Position numbers and translations under genes: made by a program | The notes under the pieces: generated by a model | Seen by the model: only the letters and a program-made list of their open reading frames with translations | The model's database searches: none | Told to the model about the DNA's origin: nothing | In this document: one piece after another, positions 16,331-25,424 of the stretch | Layout: every line of letters begins with the position of its first letter | Numbering within the stretch: position 1 is the stretch's first letter | NCBI RefSeq assembly: GCF_009761675.1 | Contig: NZ_QUZH01000015.1 | Coordinates: forward strand, 1-64,000 | DNA length: 64,000 nucleotides | Direction of reading: 5' to 3' | Source of the DNA: Bhargavaea sp. CC-171006 | GTDB lineage: Bacteria > Bacillota > Bacilli > Bacillales_A > Planococcaceae

Positions 16331-17182
16331 TTATTGCAGTAACGCACCATCGGGTTCCGGCAGCTCTTGCTCCATGATTTGATTCATTTTGCAAAAGTGC
16401 TCAAAAAATTGCTGTGCCAATTCTTTTTCTTCCGGGTCACTTTTCAGCGACACAATATCGCGCAAAATTTGGGCCATCGATGCATTATCGAAATAACGGT
16501 ATTTACCCGTGTTCCACGTCATTTTATCCGGGTTTTTTTCGTTAGCATAGTATTTCCAGAAGTTCATCTTAGCCGATTCCTGCTCTGTAAGCTGGATCCG
16601 ATAGAGGGAATGGGCCGGAACAATGCCGTCTTCACTCTGCTTGCCGATGAATTCTTCATCCACCATGAAGACCCCTAGGACCTTCCTGTCTTTTTCGGGA
16701 GTGTCGGAGTCTCTTTCCGTCAGGAGAACCGCGCTGTTTTGGTGCAGACGGCTTGGTTTATTCGGCTTCCCTTTATTTTTCCCACTTTTGATTTCACCCG
16801 AGAAAACTTTCCACTTTGAGAATGCCAGCTTTTTTTCTTCCGGATCACACCAGAAAACCAACTGCGATTGCGGATGGAGCTTATGATTTTTCATCAGTTT
16901 TTCATGCTCTGCGCGCAGTTCCTGCTGTTTCCGCAGATGTTCTTTTTCCTCTTCCTTCTGCAGCTCTTCTTCGATTCGTTCGCTTTCTTTTTCTTTGATC
17001 AGTTCTTCGAGTGAATGAGCGGCACTTTCATCGTGCAGCACCAGGTGCTTTTCGAAAGCGTCGGGGAAAAAAAATGTTTTATTTTCCTCGCCGAAATCTA
17101 TTTCAATTCTGGACTCGTCGTGATGAACGATACTGCCCGTTCCAAAACGCTTGTGCGTCACTTTCTTATCGACTAAATTCAT
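16331..17182 (-). CDS. Unknown protein with a small beta-barrel N-terminus and coiled coil
   Basis: A 283-residue protein. Residues 1-45 (VTHKRFGTGSIVHHDESRIEIDFGEENKTFFFPDAFEKHL, in parts) resemble the Tudor/CarD-like barrel found at the front of several nucleic-acid-associated proteins. Residues 55-105 are a highly charged probable coiled coil rich in Glu and Lys. The remainder is a globular domain with aromatic and basic residues that I cannot name. ATG 17182 has GGAGGAAAAAGGATC upstream. It lies 51 bp before the UvrA-like gene on the same strand, so a shared role in handling damaged DNA is possible but unproven. Confidence 0.7.
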   Translation of the reverse strand: MNLVDKKVTHKRFGTGSIVHHDESRIEIDFGEENKTFFFPDAFEKHLVLHDESAAHSLEELIKEKESERIEEELQKEEEKEHLRKQQELRAEHEKLMKNHKLHPQSQLVFWCDPEEKKLAFSKWKVFSGEIKSGKNKGKPNKPSRLHQNSAVLLTERDSDTPEKDRKVLGVFMVDEEFIGKQSEDGIVPAHSLYRIQLTEQESAKMNFWKYYANEKNPDKMTWNTGKYRYFDNASMAQILRDIVSLKSDPEEKELAQQFFEHFCKMNQIMEQELPEPDGALLQ

Positions 17183-17436
17183 GATCCTTTTTCCTCCCTC
17201 GTCACACTTAACAACATAAAGCCCGAACAACTGTTTTTTTATTATGGGATAAAGAAAATATAAAAAAACGCATTCTCCATTCTCTCTGCGTCAAACACAG
17301 CAGAATTTCCGAATACGGGTCCAAAAACAATTGTACGAGTATTGTAACATTTTTATGACAAAAGCACAAATTTATTATTGACATTTTATTTTCATGTGTG
17401 TATCATGTAAAGCTTTATTCAAATAAATACACCAAA
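17183..17436. other. Intergenic region without a gene
   Basis: About 250 bp of AT-rich DNA between the coiled-coil gene and the terminator of the phosphatase gene. It should hold the promoter of the leftward operon. I see no open frame with a ribosome site and no repeat. Confidence 0.6.
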
Positions 17437-17466
17437 CAAAAAAGGAGATTGGTTGCCCAATCCCCT
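17437..17466 (-). terminator. Terminator of the alkaline phosphatase gene
   Basis: GGGGATTGGG, short loop, CCAATCTCC followed by TTTTTT on the minus strand, 25 bp after the stop codon. Confidence 0.8.
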
Positions 17467-17490
17467 TCTTTTACAACAAAAAGCCTCTGT

Positions 17491-18873
17491 TCAGTTGCCG
17501 AGTTTCATCGCTTCTGCAATCAGTTTCGGAAGATCCGTGTTGTCATGGAAGCCCACGAAGCTGTCCGCATCCGGTCCGAACACATAAAGCGAGATATCCG
17601 CGCCTGTGTGGTTTGTGCTTGTCCAGCCAATATTTGCACGGTCGCTGATCACCTGGTTGATCGCCAGGCTGGCGTTGCCTGCTGCCTCGATTGTTGCGAT
17701 CTCTTCTTCGGAAAGGTCAAAGCCGGTGTAAGTCTTGACCACTTCCGCCACGTTCGAACGGTCTTCGTTCAGCTGGGCAGCCATGTGATCGCCTGTCGCC
17801 GTCACGTCTTTCAGGATGTCGGCGTTCAGTGCCATGGATCCCTTCGAACCAGTTGTCATGCCACCGGTGTCGTGGTCACCCGCAACAACGACAAGCGTGT
17901 TTCCATCTTCTTCTGCGAATTCAATGGCTTCTTCGACAGCTTCTTCAAATGCCGCGACGTCCGACATTGCCCATGCCGCGTCATTGTCATGGCCTGCCCA
18001 GTCAATCTGGCTGCCCTCAACGACCAGGAAGAATCCGTCCTCGTCCTCTTCAAGTGCATCGATGGCGGCTTCCGTCATCTCCGCGATGCTAGGCTGTTCC
18101 GTTTCACCTCGGTGGAGTTCCGGTGCAAGTGCATCATCTGCGAACAAGCCGATCAGGCGGTCGCCATTTTCCACATCCAAGTCTCCGGCATCCAACAACT
18201 CATCACGGGTCTCTACATATGCAGCGCCTTGCTCCTGTACTTCCCGGATCAGATCGTGCTCCTCCTGGTTACCGCCAACGGATGCCGGCAGGAAGTTGTT
18301 TTTTCCTCCGCCGAGGAGAACATCAACTTCGCTGTCCGCCATCTGGCGGGCGATTTCCGTTTCATTGTTCCGGCTCTCAACATTGGCGACGAATGAAGCC
18401 GGCGTTGCGTGTGTGATTGTCGAAGTGGCGACCAGGCCCGTGGACTTGCCGGCTTTTTCCGATGCCTCAAGAATCGACTCCAGCTCATTTCCTTCTGCAT
18501 CCAGGCCGACTACGCCGTTGTCCGTCTTGACACCAGTTGCCATCGCCGTTCCCGCCGCTGCGGAGTCCGTGACATCCGAGTTGGCCGAATATGTAGTGAA
18601 CATCCCTTTCAGATGGGCATCCCAAACCGCTTCTTCGCCTTTGTAGATGCGGTAGTTCGATGCGTAATCCGCGCTTAACCCGTCCGGAATCATGTAAATG
18701 ACGTTTTCAATTTTGCTTTTGTCCTTTCCATTTCCCTTACCGGGTTTTCCGGCCCACTCCGGCTTTCCCTGGCCTGCCCATTCCGGCTTGGCCGCATCTG
18801 CCGCTGTAAGGCCTCCCATCCCCGACAGGATAAGACCAGCCCCCAGTGCGGCAATTCCGAATTTCTTCAGCAT
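17491..18873 (-). CDS. Secreted alkaline phosphatase (PhoA/PhoB type)
   Basis: A 460-residue enzyme that releases phosphate from monoesters outside the membrane. It has a signal peptide (residues 1-28, ending LTAADA), then a short linker with two KPEWAG repeats, then the alkaline phosphatase fold. Metal and catalytic motifs are MIPDG, DVTDSAAAGTAMATG with nucleophile Ser104, EGSQIDWAGHDND, AGDHDTGG and TNHTGADI. The ATG at 18873 has GAGGAG eight bases upstream; a GTG three codons earlier is too near that site. Four PhoP-type repeats lie upstream, so induction by phosphate starvation is expected. Confidence 0.95.
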   Translation of the reverse strand: MLKKFGIAALGAGLILSGMGGLTAADAAKPEWAGQGKPEWAGKPGKGNGKDKSKIENVIYMIPDGLSADYASNYRIYKGEEAVWDAHLKGMFTTYSANSDVTDSAAAGTAMATGVKTDNGVVGLDAEGNELESILEASEKAGKSTGLVATSTITHATPASFVANVESRNNETEIARQMADSEVDVLLGGGKNNFLPASVGGNQEEHDLIREVQEQGAAYVETRDELLDAGDLDVENGDRLIGLFADDALAPELHRGETEQPSIAEMTEAAIDALEEDEDGFFLVVEGSQIDWAGHDNDAAWAMSDVAAFEEAVEEAIEFAEEDGNTLVVVAGDHDTGGMTTGSKGSMALNADILKDVTATGDHMAAQLNEDRSNVAEVVKTYTGFDLSEEEIATIEAAGNASLAINQVISDRANIGWTSTNHTGADISLYVFGPDADSFVGFHDNTDLPKLIAEAMKLGN

Positions 18874-18926
18874 GCTATCCACTCCTCAACTATGTTTCTG
18901 GAACACTTGCAACTATATTGGAGTAA

Positions 18927-18967
18927 TGTTCACGCAGAGTTAAAATGGAGTAAAGAAATTGTTATAA
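18927..18967 (-). promoter_or_regulatory. Pho box (PhoP binding repeats)
   Basis: On the minus strand four hexamers, ATAACA, TTTACT, TTAACT and TGAACA, recur at exact 11-bp steps. They match the PhoP consensus TT(A/T/C)ACA and its spacing. A possible -10 (TATAGT) lies about 10-15 bases downstream, 40 bases before the ATG of the alkaline phosphatase. Confidence 0.75.
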
Positions 18968-19023
18968 ATAACCAGTCAGAAAGGCTCATTACAAAGGTCC
19001 CGACAATTCAAGAAACGAAAATA

Positions 19024-19064
19024 AACACCGTCCGTTTGCACCACATACACTGCAAACGGACGGT
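19024..19064 (-). terminator. Terminator of the AbgT gene
   Basis: ACCGTCCGTTTGCA pairs with TGCAAACGGACGGT across a loop and is followed by GTTTATTTT on the minus strand. Confidence 0.8.
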
Positions 19065-19071
19065 ATTTGTA

Positions 19072-20607
19072 TTATTGGCCGAGATGGATCCCCCCGCCCG
19101 GTCCGAGCGGAATATCCAGGAGGAACCAGGCGCTGAAGAGGAGGAGCCACATGATGGTAAACGCAATCGAATACGGCAGAAGTGCCGTCATGAACGTGCC
19201 CATCCCCATTTTCGGGTTGTACTTCCTGGCAAACGTCAGAACGATTGCAAAATACGGGAACATCGGAGTGATCGGGTTGGTGAGCGAGTCACCGATCCGG
19301 TAGGCAACTTGCGTGACAGCCGGGTCGTAGCCCATCATCAGGAACATCGGAACAAATACCGGCGCGAGGATGGCCCACTTCGCTGAAGCGCTGGCGATCA
19401 GGAAGTTGATAAGCGCGGCGATCAGGATGAAGCCCAGGAAAAGCGGCAATCCGGTAAAACCGATTTCTTCAAGTGCCGCTGCGCCCTTGATGGCGATGAC
19501 CGGTCCCAGGTTGCTCCAGTTAAAGTAGGCGATCATCTGTCCCGCGACAAATGCGATGACGATATACGGCCCCATGCTGGCCATCGCTTTTCCGAGATGG
19601 TCACCAAAGTCTCTTGAGTTCTTAATGGCACCAGACGCTTTCCCGTAGGCGATAGCCGGGACGATGAAGAGGATCATCATGATCGGGATGATTGAATCCA
19701 TGAACGGTGAAATGATCAGTCCGCCGTCTTCAGGATTCCGGAGTATCGCATTTTCCGGAAGCGTCAGGAAAGCGAGGATGGCTCCGGTGATCAGAATCGA
19801 GAGGCCCGCCCACTTCAGGCCCTTCTTTTCTTCAGCCGTGATTGCTTCAGCTGATTCTGCCTCCACGATGCCTTCGAACTTGCCGAGGCGCGGCTCGACA
19901 ATCCGGTTCGTTACGAATGTGGCGACCGGTATCAGGATAAGCGCGGAGATGCAAAGGAAATAATAGTTGATCATCGGGTTTCCTTGATAATCCGGGTCGA
20001 CCATATGTGCCGCCGGTTCCGTGAACCCGTAAACGAGCGGGTCGGTCAGTGACAGCAGCAGGTTGGCCCCGAAAGCACCGGCGCACGCCGCATAGGCCAC
20101 GGCGATTCCGGCAAGCGGATGACGTCCGAGCGCGGCAAAGATCATCGCGACGATCGGCGGAAGAACGACGAATGCCGCGTCTGCCGCCGCGTTTCCGGAA
20201 ATCGCCACAAGAACGATAATCGGCAGGATGATTTTCTTCGGCGCCTTCAGGACGGTCGCCTTCATCATTGCGGTGATCAGCCCGGTCGATTCGGCCAGTC
20301 CGACCCCGAGCATGACGACCAGAACCAGGCCGAGCGGCGGGAAGCTGGTGAAGTTCGTAACCATCTCCGTCAGGATCCGGATGAGCCCCTCCCCATTCAG
20401 GAGATTGACGACAGTGATTTTCTCTCCCGTTCCGGGGTTCACCGCGGACGTTCCCATCATCCCGAATATTGCGGATGCCACAAGGATCGCCCCGGCCAGA
20501 TAGACGAACAGCATGACCGGATCCGGCAGCTTGTTTCCTATTCTCTCAACAGTATCGAGAAAGCGGTCAAACACCCCGCGTTGTTTCGGTTGGGCGGATT
20601 TCGCCAT
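19072..20607 (-). CDS. AbgT family transporter
   Basis: A 511-residue membrane protein with about 11-12 helices. The N-terminus (FLDTVERIGNKLPDPVMLFVYLAG), ISGNAAADAAFVVLPPIVAMIF and the C-terminal YRIGDSLTNPITPMFPYFAIVL are family signatures. AbgT proteins move p-aminobenzoyl-glutamate into E. coli or export sulfonamides in other species, driven by an ion gradient. ATG 20607 has AAAGGGGG upstream. The gene is alone between terminators, so the neighbourhood does not reveal the substrate. Confidence 0.92.
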   Translation of the reverse strand: MAKSAQPKQRGVFDRFLDTVERIGNKLPDPVMLFVYLAGAILVASAIFGMMGTSAVNPGTGEKITVVNLLNGEGLIRILTEMVTNFTSFPPLGLVLVVMLGVGLAESTGLITAMMKATVLKAPKKIILPIIVLVAISGNAAADAAFVVLPPIVAMIFAALGRHPLAGIAVAYAACAGAFGANLLLSLTDPLVYGFTEPAAHMVDPDYQGNPMINYYFLCISALILIPVATFVTNRIVEPRLGKFEGIVEAESAEAITAEEKKGLKWAGLSILITGAILAFLTLPENAILRNPEDGGLIISPFMDSIIPIMMILFIVPAIAYGKASGAIKNSRDFGDHLGKAMASMGPYIVIAFVAGQMIAYFNWSNLGPVIAIKGAAALEEIGFTGLPLFLGFILIAALINFLIASASAKWAILAPVFVPMFLMMGYDPAVTQVAYRIGDSLTNPITPMFPYFAIVLTFARKYNPKMGMGTFMTALLPYSIAFTIMWLLLFSAWFLLDIPLGPGGGIHLGQ

Positions 20608-20748
20608 CTTTGTTTCCCCCTTTAGCACGGTAAAGCGTTACAGCAATGTTTACTATCTTAACAAAACCTGCAGAGAATTCAACAATATTCGCAAAATCTT
20701 TAATAGACAATTTAAACCTGTGTAATTTCCCGAAACATATGTGGTACG

Positions 20749-20786
20749 CAAAAAGAGATTCCGTCCAATTCCCGGAATCTCTTTTC
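20749..20786. terminator. Bidirectional terminator
   Basis: AAAAGAGATTCC, loop, GGAATCTCTTTT lies just after the stop of ku on the minus strand. Confidence 0.8.
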
Positions 20787-20789
20787 TGA

Positions 20790-21620
20790 TTATGCCTGTT
20801 TTTTCTTTGCCGCCGCACGCTTTTTCGGGGCCGGCTTTTTCTTTGTGGTTTTTTCCAGAGATGCCTGAAGCGCGGCCATCAGGTCGGTCGCATTCGTTGC
20901 GGCCGGTGCTTCCCGCTCGGCCGCTGTGACGGTCTCCTTGCCCGCCTTTTTCGCCTCGATCAGCTCCATGAGCGCTTCCCGGTACTCGTCCTTATACTTT
21001 TCCGGCTCGAACGGTGTCGTCAGCTGCTCGATCAGCATAAGGGCGACGTCCAGCTCTTTTTTCTGTACGTTCTCCGCGTCGGGCACGTTCGGCACATCCT
21101 CGACTTTTCTTACCTCGTCCGGATAATGGATCGTCTCCAGCATCAGGGCATTTTTGTAGACACGGACCGCCGCGAGCTGCTCTTTTTGCCGGATGATGAT
21201 TTTCGCAATCCCGATCTTGTCCGAATCCCCCAGCGCGGCGCGGAGAAGCGCATACGCCTTAGCCCCGCCCTTGTCCGGCGCGAGAAAATACGTCCGTTCA
21301 AAGTAGATCGGATCGATTTCCTCCAGCTTCACGAAGTCGACGATCTCCACTGCCTTGTCCTCATTTTCCTTTTTGAGCGCCTTCAGGTCGTCCTCATCAA
21401 GCACGACGAACTTGCCCTTCGTGTACTCGTACGCCTTCACGATATCCTCCTGCTTCACTTCCGCGTTGCAAGCCGTGCACACCTTCTTATAGGAGATCGG
21501 CGCGTTGCACTCTTTATGCAGCTGCCGGAGCTTGACGTCCCGGTCCTCGGTCGCCGCGTGCAGCTTCACCGGAATATTGACGAGTCCGAAGCTGATGCTG
21601 CCTTTCCATACCGTATGCAT
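20790..21620 (-). CDS. ku: Ku, double-strand-break end-binding protein
   Basis: This 276-residue protein forms a homodimeric ring on DNA ends and recruits LigD in bacterial non-homologous end joining. The core begins MHTVWKGSISFGLVNIPVKL and contains YKKVCTACNAEVK and GKFVVLDEDDL; the tail (about residues 255-276) is rich in Lys and Ala and should bind DNA. ATG 21620 has CAGGTGATGGG ahead; a longer frame upstream lacks a site. It is divergent from ligD with 160 bp between the starts. In B. subtilis the same activities are encoded by ykoV and ykoU. Confidence 0.95.
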   Translation of the reverse strand: MHTVWKGSISFGLVNIPVKLHAATEDRDVKLRQLHKECNAPISYKKVCTACNAEVKQEDIVKAYEYTKGKFVVLDEDDLKALKKENEDKAVEIVDFVKLEEIDPIYFERTYFLAPDKGGAKAYALLRAALGDSDKIGIAKIIIRQKEQLAAVRVYKNALMLETIHYPDEVRKVEDVPNVPDAENVQKKELDVALMLIEQLTTPFEPEKYKDEYREALMELIEAKKAGKETVTAAEREAPAATNATDLMAALQASLEKTTKKKPAPKKRAAAKKKQA

Positions 21621-21780
21621 CCCATCACCTGCTTTTTCCCCTAGCATGTCCTGTTCCCGCCCCGCTATGTATGAAGTTTTCCGGGGAGTGCACACTGGAA
21701 TGGAGTAGAGCGGGCGTCTGGGAATGGACATGTAATCTTAACTCTCCCGGAAAATCCTGCCGCTATAAAGGAGGCAAACC

Positions 21781-23631
21781 ATGAAACCGATGAAGCTCAC
21801 ACCTGCAGAAACGCTGCCGGAGGGCTCCGGCTGGCTGTATGAAGTTAAATACGACGGTTTCCGTTGCCTTCTGGACTGGCGGAAGGACGGGATCCGCCTG
21901 CTTAGCCGGAACGGGAATGACCTGGCGGACCGGTTTCCTGAAATCATCGCAGCAATCTCGGAAGCAAGCGATGCAGCGCGCCCTTACTTGCCCCTCCTTT
22001 TAGACGGAGAGCTCGTTTTTCTGTTAAACGACGTTAGAAGTGATTTTTCCGTCGTAGCACGCCGTTCCAGACTCCGCACACAGTCAGCGATCGAGGAACA
22101 GAGCCGCATGTTTCCATGCCGATTTGCCGCGTTCGACCTGCTGGAGAAGAGCGGTGCAGACCTTCGGGCAATGACTGTCGAAAAGCGGAAACAAGCGCTT
22201 GGCGAGCTGCTTCAGGCACTCGCCTTTCCCTTGGACACAGACTACCTCGACCCGTCTTCGGTGCAGGGAGTGGCTGCCCGAACCGGACCCGAACCGCTCA
22301 AAAGCCGTCTGATCGCCGGAAATGGCGAGGGATTGGTTGCAAAGCGGAGCGGTAGCCGCTGGCAGGAAGGCATCCGGTCCACCGACTGGGTAAAGGTGAA
22401 AAACTGGCGGGCCGTTCCGGTCGTTCTGACAGGATTCGAAACGGAAAACAGCAACTTTTCAGGACGCATTCTGGACCAAGGAGAATGGCGGGAGGTCGTC
22501 ACTTTGCGCCATGGTTTTTCCGAAGAAGAATCTAAAACACTCACAGCGCTCTTCAAAGCAAACGGGACAGAAGGACCATCAGGCGTCTTTACGCTGGCAC
22601 CGGCAGTCGTCGCAGAAGTATTGACGATCGGTGAGTCCGGCGGAAAACTGCGGGAACCCCGCTTTTCCCGTTTTCTTTTGGATGAAGACCCGGAGACCGT
22701 CACCGTGCAACGGTACCGGCGTTCGCTTGAGCCGATTCCACCAGGGGTCACTGTGACAAATCCGGATAAGCCGCTATTTCCCGAAGCCGGAATCGACAAG
22801 GATGGCTACCTTCTTTACCTGCAGCACGCTTCGCCCCATCTGCTGCCCTGGCTTGAGGACCGCCCGCTCACGGTCATCCGGTATCCGCACGGCACAGAGG
22901 ACACGGAACGGTTTTATCAAAAGCATGCCCCGGATCCCGTTCCTTCATTTGTCCAAACAGTACCCGGAGAGGAAGGTGAGCTTCTGTTATGCAACAGTTT
23001 GGAAACCCTTCTCTGGCTGGGCAACCAGGCTGCACTGGAGCTGCACGTCCCTTTTGGACGGTTGCGGAAGGGAGAAGAATCGACCTATCCGGATGAGATT
23101 GTTTTTGATCTGGATCCGCCGGATGCCTCAAAGTTTCAGCTTGCAGTAGACGCTGCTCTCCGCCTTAAAAAAGTGTTTGACGGTTTTGGACTGAAAACAT
23201 TCGTGAAGACATCCGGCGGTAAAGGGATGCAGCTGTATATCCCGATTCTTCCTGGTACGTATACCTACGAGGAGACAAGGCTCTTCACTTCGTTTGCCGC
23301 GGATTATCTGTGCGAGCAGGCACCCGAACGGTTCACGACCGAGAGGATGAAGAAAAATCGGGGTGGGCGGCTGTATGTGGATTATGTACAGCATGCCCGG
23401 GGAAAAACGATTATCGCTCCTTATTCTACCCGCGGAGCGGGACATGCACCGGTGGCAACTCCGCTTGAATGGCACGAGCTCACAGAAGATCTTCGGCCGG
23501 AAACCTTCACCATCCACACAGTGACAGAACGGCTGCGGACAATAGGCGACCCCTTTCGACTGATGGAAGAATCAAGATCCTCCCAGCCCTTTGGTGACGT
23601 GCTGACGAAACTTAAAGAAATGCTGGGATAG
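21781..23631 (+). CDS. ligD: ATP-dependent DNA ligase D (ligase plus polymerase domains)
   Basis: A 616-residue protein with the ligase domain first and an AEP-type primase/polymerase domain second. The ligase nucleophile is Lys23 in YEVKYDGFR, followed by LLDGELVF, GEGLVAKR and WVKVKNW. The polymerase domain starts near residue 325 (TNPDKPLFPEAGIDKDGYL) and holds EIVFDLDPPD with the metal-binding aspartates and KTSGGKGMQLYIP. The phosphoesterase domain of mycobacterial LigD is absent, as in Bacillus LigD. AAGGAGGCAAACC precedes the ATG. It seals ends held by Ku. Confidence 0.95.
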   Translation: MKPMKLTPAETLPEGSGWLYEVKYDGFRCLLDWRKDGIRLLSRNGNDLADRFPEIIAAISEASDAARPYLPLLLDGELVFLLNDVRSDFSVVARRSRLRTQSAIEEQSRMFPCRFAAFDLLEKSGADLRAMTVEKRKQALGELLQALAFPLDTDYLDPSSVQGVAARTGPEPLKSRLIAGNGEGLVAKRSGSRWQEGIRSTDWVKVKNWRAVPVVLTGFETENSNFSGRILDQGEWREVVTLRHGFSEEESKTLTALFKANGTEGPSGVFTLAPAVVAEVLTIGESGGKLREPRFSRFLLDEDPETVTVQRYRRSLEPIPPGVTVTNPDKPLFPEAGIDKDGYLLYLQHASPHLLPWLEDRPLTVIRYPHGTEDTERFYQKHAPDPVPSFVQTVPGEEGELLLCNSLETLLWLGNQAALELHVPFGRLRKGEESTYPDEIVFDLDPPDASKFQLAVDAALRLKKVFDGFGLKTFVKTSGGKGMQLYIPILPGTYTYEETRLFTSFAADYLCEQAPERFTTERMKKNRGGRLYVDYVQHARGKTIIAPYSTRGAGHAPVATPLEWHELTEDLRPETFTIHTVTERLRTIGDPFRLMEESRSSQPFGDVLTKLKEMLG

Positions 23632-24254
23632 ATCAATCATCCGCTGTGGACAATTAGAGATGCTTTTTGTTTATACACATATTATCCACACAACCGAAAT
23701 AGTATTTATGTATATTGCGATTGTATGTATATTATCCACAGAATATCTACCTAACCTGTGGATTTGTTGATTACTATGATTTTTGAAATTCGGGTGAGAA
23801 GCAACGATTTAGGACCGTGAAGGAGAGAGATCCGAAGCAGGGTGTGAAGGTGAAGGAGAAGCAGAAAATGAAACCAAGATGAAAATAGCACCAAATGGCT
23901 TAATGATGAATGAGAAGTCCGACGGCATTTTCCTGCAGATATTTTCTTTCGCATTTTTTGTCGAAGAGAGGAGTGAAGGAGGCAAAACAATCAATTTTCC
24001 TCCTTCCATAATTCCATAATTTACTTTTATTAACTCTCACACATTGTGTTTCTATTATACACACAAAAGAAATACAATATACTCACATTTCCATACATAC
24101 TATGTGCGCACAATAGAAATATATTATCCTCCTAAAACGCACTTTTCGGCGATTCCTGTAAGATTTTTGTGCGCATATCCTACATATTCTCTATTTCTAT
24201 CATGAGGAGGGAGCGGTATAATCAATGATAGAAACCTAGAGGGAGTGAATGGGA
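23632..24254. other. AT-rich gap with DnaA-box-like sites and centromere-like repeats
   Basis: About 620 bp without a supported gene, markedly AT-rich beside its neighbours. DnaA-box-type 9-mers lie at 23645 (TGTGGACAA), 23671 (TTATACACA), 23682 (TTATCCACA), 23732 (TTATCCACA), 23757 (TGTGGATTT) and 24055 (TTATACACA). Nearer the ParM-like gene, TGTGCGCA occurs at 24103 and 24168, and ATAGAAATA (24113) is inverted as TATTTCTAT (24192). This fits a parC-like centromere or control region, but no protein binding is shown. Confidence 0.6.
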
Positions 24255-25424
24255 ATGGCAGTACTCAAAGCTGGCGCAGATGCCGGTAACAACGCACTAA
24301 AATTATGGGTGAAAGATAATGAACCAATTCTGATTCCTACCGTCTACTCGCTGTATATGGGAGAGACGACAGAACTGATGGATATGGAAGATATTCCGAA
24401 GGATGCCCTGCTTGAGAATATTGACGTTACGATCAACTCCAAAGCGCTATCCTTTAACGGCCAGCGCTACGTAATCGGAGAAAAGGTGCTGAATGATACG
24501 CTTCCGGGTATCGAGCTTGAAAAGCGGTCGGACAAGTCTTCGGATGAGATCCCGGTTCTTGTGACGCTCGCCGGCCTGGCAATCGATGCCATGCGCCGCG
24601 AATACAAGAAAAACAAGATCACGGTCACATACGACCTGTCCGTGGCACTGCCGGTCGGCATGATTACACAGGAAGCGGCAAAAAACAACGCAGCCCGCTA
24701 TATGGGGACGCACGAAGTCATCTTCCACCATCCGTCCGGACGCAATGTGACTGTGACGATCAAGATCGAATACTGCAAGTGCCTGCCTGAAGGCGCTGCA
24801 GCCGCGTGGGGAGTCGTCTTCGATGAAGGCGGCAAGCTGTCCGAGCGCAAAGTGGAAGTCGGCGACAAGATCATGAAGGTCGACTTCAGCGACAAGACAC
24901 TACTCCACTTCGACATCGGCTCCGGCACGACGGAGATTGTGGTGACGGAAGGCGTCAGATTCAATCCTAAGCTGTCGGAAGGCCTCAATTTCGGCGTTAA
25001 ATCGGCCATCAGCGAGATCCTGAAGCGCTGGAACCGCAACCACCCGGTCAAGTCGATCGATTCGATGGCGGAGTTCAACGAGATTTACTTCGATCCTGAA
25101 CACCCGCGCCACAATGAGCTGAAAGCGGAGTCCCAGACCGGTCTCATGCAGCTGGCACAGCGCATCAGCCGTCCGATCATCAACAAGATCGACGACCTGA
25201 AGGATGACCCGTACGTCTTCATCTATGGCGGCGGAGCAGCCATCCTGAAAGACTATCTCCAGCAGATCCTGAATGCAAAGGAACGCACGACCAACGTCAC
25301 GTTCCTCCAAGACCCGATGTTCGTCAACGCGCGCGGCCTCCTCGTCTACACCTGCTCGCCTCGCTATGAGCAGCAGAAAGAAAAGGAATTAGGTGTGGTC
25401 GCAAGTGGCGCGGAATCGAAGTAA
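24255..25424 (+). CDS. ParM/StbA-like actin-type segregation ATPase
   Basis: A 389-residue actin-fold protein. Visible ATPase motifs are the phosphate-1 loop KAGADAGNNALK (residues 4-15), the phosphate-2 loop HFDIGSGTTEIVV and the adenosine motif FIYGGGAAIL. In plasmids such proteins form filaments that push apart DNA bound by a small adaptor. ATG 24255 has GAGGGAG nine bases upstream; ATG 24249 is an alternative. It overlaps the following small gene, the usual ParM-ParR order, and is preceded by repeats. The surrounding genes look chromosomal, so it may be a resident actin of unknown cargo or a remnant of an integrated plasmid. Confidence 0.85.
   Translation: MAVLKAGADAGNNALKLWVKDNEPILIPTVYSLYMGETTELMDMEDIPKDALLENIDVTINSKALSFNGQRYVIGEKVLNDTLPGIELEKRSDKSSDEIPVLVTLAGLAIDAMRREYKKNKITVTYDLSVALPVGMITQEAAKNNAARYMGTHEVIFHHPSGRNVTVTIKIEYCKCLPEGAAAAWGVVFDEGGKLSERKVEVGDKIMKVDFSDKTLLHFDIGSGTTEIVVTEGVRFNPKLSEGLNFGVKSAISEILKRWNRNHPVKSIDSMAEFNEIYFDPEHPRHNELKAESQTGLMQLAQRISRPIINKIDDLKDDPYVFIYGGGAAILKDYLQQILNAKERTTNVTFLQDPMFVNARGLLVYTCSPRYEQQKEKELGVVASGAESK

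Noticed and set aside
17398-18396. A 332-codon plus-strand frame opposite the alkaline phosphatase gene
   Set aside because: The phosphatase on the minus strand is unmistakable and the opposite product has no family features or ribosome site.
23751-24009. Two overlapping minus-strand frames of 66-79 codons in the gap before the actin gene
   Set aside because: Neither has a ribosome site, and the Ser/Pro/His-rich products look random.
23632-24254. Chromosomal replication origin
   Set aside because: DnaA-type boxes are present, but there is no dnaA, dnaN or other origin gene nearby and no clear AT-rich unwinding repeat next to phased boxes.
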